This document shows, in pieces, positions 61,775 through 64,000 of a DNA stretch of 64,000 nucleotides (its first letter is position 1; every line of letters starts with the position of its first letter). The notes beneath the pieces are model-generated. The model was given only the letters and a program-made list of their open reading frames with translations, was not told the DNA's origin and did no database searches. A program made the position numbers and the translations under genes. The stretch is from an uncultured Eubacterium sp. (lineage in GTDB: Bacteria > Bacillota > Clostridia > Lachnospirales > Lachnospiraceae). The stretch is taken from assembly GCA_934338065.1 (NCBI GenBank), contig CAKRGX010000006.1:54095-118094 (forward strand). The letters are read 5' to 3'.

Positions 61775-62520
61775 TGAAGAAAATGGAATTTGCCAAGCTT
61801 GAGAAATTAGGTTATCGTGCGAATGAGGCATTTAAGACACTTCGTACCAATGTACAGTTCAGTGGTGATGATGTGAAGGTAATCGCCTTCACCAGTTGCA
61901 CACCGAATGAAGGAAAGAGTAATGTAACCTTTAACCTAGCAAGATCCTTTGCGGAAAATGGGAAAAAGGTTCTTCTGATTGATGCGGACCTGCGTAAGTC
62001 TGTCCTTGTCGGTCGTTATAAGATCGGAGCTGTCGATGCCGGACTGACGAATTATCTCGCCGGACAAGCAGACCTGGAAGATGCGTTACATGAGACTAAT
62101 ATTGAAAATATGCATATGATCTTATCTGGACCATATGCTCCGAACCCTGCGGAATTATTAGGAACAGAAAAGTTCAAAAAGACGATAGAAAAGTTCCGTT
62201 CAGAATATGACTATGTGTTGATCGACTGCCCGCCACTGGGGTCTGTCATCGATGCGGCTATCGTATCCCAGCAGACAGATGGTGTGATCATGGTTATCGA
62301 AGATAATGCCATCAGCTATCGTTTTGCACAGGGGGTAAAGAGTCAGTTGGAACAGAGTAACTGTAAGATCCTCGGAGCAGTTCTGAATAAAGTGCCTATG
62401 GAGACAAAAGGGTATTATGGAAAGTATTACGGAAAATACTATGGTAAGTACTATGGTAAGTACTATGGAAAATACTACGGTAAGTACTATGGTACATATG
62501 GATCTGATGGGGAAGAGTAG
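61774..62520 (+). CDS. cpsD: Bacterial tyrosine kinase (BY-kinase, CpsD/YwqD type) with YYGK-repeat tail
   Basis: 248 aa. Autophosphorylating kinase that controls exopolysaccharide polymerisation with CpsC and is dephosphorylated by CpsB. Walker A TPNEGKSNVTFNLA (~residues 47-60), Walker A' VLLIDADLRKS, Walker B YVLIDCPPLG. The C-terminal tyrosine cluster, substrate of trans-phosphorylation, is an unusually regular run: KGYYGKYYGKYYGK and so on, 15 tyrosines in about 30 residues. Start ATG 61774 has AGGGAGG upstream; the GTG at 61771 overlaps the cpsC stop. Last identified gene of the operon; normal downstream polymer genes are missing. Confidence 0.95.
   Translation: MKKMEFAKLEKLGYRANEAFKTLRTNVQFSGDDVKVIAFTSCTPNEGKSNVTFNLARSFAENGKKVLLIDADLRKSVLVGRYKIGAVDAGLTNYLAGQADLEDALHETNIENMHMILSGPYAPNPAELLGTEKFKKTIEKFRSEYDYVLIDCPPLGSVIDAAIVSQQTDGVIMVIEDNAISYRFAQGVKSQLEQSNCKILGAVLNKVPMETKGYYGKYYGKYYGKYYGKYYGKYYGKYYGTYGSDGEE
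62413..62493 (+). repeat. 12-bp tandem repeat encoding the YYGK tail of the BY-kinase
   Basis: Six 12-bp units (TAYTAYGGWAAR pattern) from 62413 plus a partial seventh. The near-identical copies are prone to slippage, which would change the number of phosphorylatable tyrosines without shifting the frame. Confidence 0.9.
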
Positions 62521-62898
62521 GGGGAGATGCCTGAAAATAAATCCTTTATTGGATGTGTCATGTAATCATTTTACAAGGTATTCTACTATGAAAGTAGAAG
62601 TTGTCGTATATATGTCAAAGAAAATTGTTTCATGCTGAAATTATTAACTCTGATACATCTAGTACAAAATATAAATTGAACATTAAAACTCAAGGACAAT
62701 TATTATTATCAGATAAAAATGATGCAAGCAATGAAAGCAATGAAAAAGAAGGCAATGTTGATGTATCGTATCAAGAAGATGAATATCCAAAAGATGTATA
62801 TTATATTCAAATAATTTTTTTACCTACAGATGATTTATCTGAGCGTGTATTTTATTTGAATATATCATCTAAAAAAGATAACTAGTCTTAAAATAAAG
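62521..62898. other. A+T-rich intergenic remnant between cpsD and the IS66 element
   Basis: Begins with a possible 12-residue frame at 62527-62565 (MPENKSFIGCVM after GGGGAG), perhaps the start of a lost gene. The rest is markedly more A+T-rich than the genes to the left and holds one open frame (62601-62885) without a convincing start. It looks like debris of a disrupted or recombined gene cluster. Confidence 0.5.
62601..62885 (+). pseudogene. Probable gene remnant of unknown function
   Basis: An open frame of 94 codons beginning at TTG with no ribosome site and no in-frame ATG in its first half. It reads NSDTSSTKYKLNIKTQGQLL and later YPKDVYYIQIIFLPTDDLSE. The codon use is far more A+T-rich than in the cps genes. 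An in-frame stop lies at 62595. It looks like the 3' part of a gene truncated by recombination. No family recognised; it might still be expressed as a small protein. Confidence 0.4.
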
Positions 62899-62970
62899 GT
62901 AAACGCCTCGTAGTCAGTATATAGAATACTTTATGATTTTTTGAGAAAATAGACTTAACATTTTATACCA

Positions 62971-63000
62971 GTCCAAAAAGTTTAGCCTAAACTTTTTAGA
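62971..63000. repeat. Inverted repeat upstream of tnpA
   Basis: AAAAAGTTT (62975-62983) and AAACTTTTT (62989-62997) around AGCCT, with outer GTC/GAC pairs. It may form a hairpin that blocks outside transcription from entering the transposase genes. Confidence 0.6.
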
Positions 63001-63020
63001 CAGTCTGGAGGGTTAAGTTT

Positions 63021-63416
63021 ATGAAATCTCAAACATCACAAGTAGCACGCAGCTGTCGCATCCGTGAATGGGATGCAATGGTTCAGGAATGCCGGAATCG
63101 TCCAAATGGCATGTCCGTAGACGAATGGTGTCAGGCAAATAACATCACCAAGGCGAATTACTATTATGGCTTTGCGCAAGTTAGAAAAGCCTGCCTTGAT
63201 TCTATTCCAAGCAATGCCGTAGAACATGCAATTATTCCGGTTCCTACGGAACTGATGCATACGGAATCCGAGGCAACAGCAGTTGATTCGAATAGCGAAT
63301 TAATACATGATTCCTTTCTGGATATATCTGCCAACGGTGTGACCATTCGTGTTACGGAGCAGACATCAAGTTCTCTTCTCAAGAAAGTGCTGGAGGTATT
63401 TACCCATGTTGAATGA
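63021..63416 (+). CDS. tnpA: IS66 accessory protein TnpA
   Basis: 131 aa, of the IS66 OrfA type: a helix-turn-helix-like N-terminal half (SCRIREWDAMVQECRNRPNG, MSVDEWCQANNITKANYYYG) and an acidic linker, ending in ANGVTIRVTEQTSSSLLKKV. It is needed together with TnpB and TnpC for transposition. Start ATG 63021 with GGAGGG upstream. Its end overlaps the start of tnpB by 11 nt, as usual in this family. Confidence 0.9.
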   Translation: MKSQTSQVARSCRIREWDAMVQECRNRPNGMSVDEWCQANNITKANYYYGFAQVRKACLDSIPSNAVEHAIIPVPTELMHTESEATAVDSNSELIHDSFLDISANGVTIRVTEQTSSSLLKKVLEVFTHVE

Positions 63417-63558
63417 TGCAACTTGTTTCAAACGAGTGTATATCGTCTGCGGATACACGGATTTGAGATCCGGAATAGATACTCTGGCTTCCATTGTGGA
63501 TGCCAAAACGGATAACAGTCCCTATGTACCGGATACCTTGTATCTGACGAGACCGTGA
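63406..63558 (+). pseudogene. tnpB: Truncated IS66 TnpB
   Basis: Starts normally (MLNDATCFKRVYIVCGYTDL, RSGIDTLASIV) with GGAGG upstream, but after PDTLYL the expected FCGR segment and the remaining ~65 residues are absent. The frame runs through the deletion joint and stops four codons later. Normal TnpB is about 115-120 aa; this one would be 50. Confidence 0.88.
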
Positions 63559-64000
63559 AGGCATTGTCAAAGGATAAGAAAAAGTCTTCGCTGGCTTATC
63601 TGGCGCTGAAGCAGATCCAGGCAATATATCGCGAGGACAATAAACTTGCAGATAAATCTGCAGAGGAACGTTTGAAACATCGTCAGCTGACAGTAAAACC
63701 GCTGGTTGATGCTTACTTTGCGTGGGCAAAACAGAACCAGCAGTCCGTCCCTGCCAAAAGTAAAACTGCCAACGGGCTTACCTACTCCTTAAATCAGGAA
63801 AAGTATCTTAGAACTTTCCTGGAAGATGGAGAAGTGCCAATGGATAACAACGCCGCAGAACAATCCATTGGCCCTTTCTGTGTTGGAAAGAAAAACGGGG
63901 TTATGATTGATACTGTTGCAGGAGCCGAGGCAAGTGCAATGATTTACAGCATTGCTGAAACTGCGAAGGCGAATAACCTCAAGCCTTACAATTATTTCAA
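63546..64000 (+). pseudogene. tnpC: IS66 transposase TnpC, C-terminal part (5' part deleted)
   Basis: From about 63546 a different frame from tnpB reads ETVKALSKDKKKSSLAYLAL, LADKSAEERLKHRQLTVKPL and VDAYFAWAKQ, continuing to MDNNAAEQSIGPFCVGKKNG, which carries the last acidic residue of the IS66 DDE core. It stays open to the right edge of the window (NNLKPYNYF). The N-terminal leucine-zipper, zinc-finger and first two Asp residues are missing, so the transposase is inactive. Confidence 0.88.

Larger units (their letters stand above)
62899..64000 (+). mobile_element. IS66 family element, internally deleted, right end outside the window
   Basis: The left end GTAAACGCCTCGTAGTCAG (62899-62917) resembles the GTAA-starting terminal repeats of IS66 elements. 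Inside are tnpA, the first ~47 codons of tnpB, and then directly the 3' part of the tnpC transposase. The middle (rest of tnpB and most of tnpC) is missing, so the copy cannot transpose by itself. The candidate 8-bp left target flank is AAATAAAG (62891-62898); the right flank lies beyond the window. Confidence 0.8.

Overview
The window looks like a chromosomal segment of a Gram-positive anaerobe of the Lachnospiraceae type (order Eubacteriales). Supporting signs are moderately A+T-rich DNA, strong AGGAGG-type ribosome binding sites, consensus sigma-A promoters (TTGACA-17-TATAAT), a meso-diaminopimelate-type MurE, the IreB-RuvX-DUF1292-RNase J block, sortase B, and secreted proteins with lysine-rich Ig-like modules joined by Thr/Pro linkers. 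This placement is inferred from gene content, not from a database search. No rRNA, tRNA or CRISPR array was seen.

Layout. 0-6.4 kb: tail of a FabV-type enoyl reductase, an AraC regulator, aspartokinase, a small unknown gene, two adjacent G3E (CobW-like) GTPases linked to metal handling, and isocitrate dehydrogenase. 6.4-16.1 kb: a large GH2 beta-galactosidase, GNAT and sortase B, a sensor pair (single-pass membrane protein plus a LacI-type-sensor/GGDEF protein), and an ammonium transporter fused to a P-II domain behind a leader that resembles an attenuator. 16.1-25.3 kb: MATE exporter, sugar ABC importer without an ATPase, glycogen/maltodextrin phosphorylase, and a secreted SGNH esterase. 25.4-32.7 kb: Tag glycosylase, CarB, a polysaccharide deacetylase, and a secreted papain-family protease with a minisatellite-coded Pro/Thr linker. 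32.7-35.3 kb: a Zn/Cd efflux operon (ArsR sensor, free-standing HMA protein, P1B ATPase) with a clear operator. 35.4-51.9 kb: housekeeping genes, namely citrate synthase, HAD phosphatase, MurE, RsmE-IscS-ThiI, MtaB, IreB-RuvX-DUF1292-RNase J, TrmR-TrhP, BirA and HflX.

52-64 kb: a cell-surface and exopolysaccharide region. It holds a polysaccharide deacetylase, an XRE regulator, two large secreted lysine-rich Ig-like proteins, an unknown five-TM protein, the initiating glycosylphosphotransferase, and the CpsB/CpsC/CpsD phosphoregulatory trio. The CpsD kinase ends in a run of YYGK repeats. No glycosyltransferase, flippase or polymerase gene follows. Instead there is an A+T-rich stretch with gene debris and then an IS66 element whose middle is deleted (TnpB head joined to TnpC tail), running off the window.

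The most interesting items are the Amt-P-II fusion that lacks the classical uridylylation tyrosine and sits behind a promoter-proximal terminator; the pair of G3E GTPases, one with a Cys/His-rich metal tail and one fused to a DUF1980-like domain; the membrane-protein/GGDEF sensor pair; and the surface region that couples lysine-rich secreted proteins and an unknown membrane protein to the exopolysaccharide machinery.
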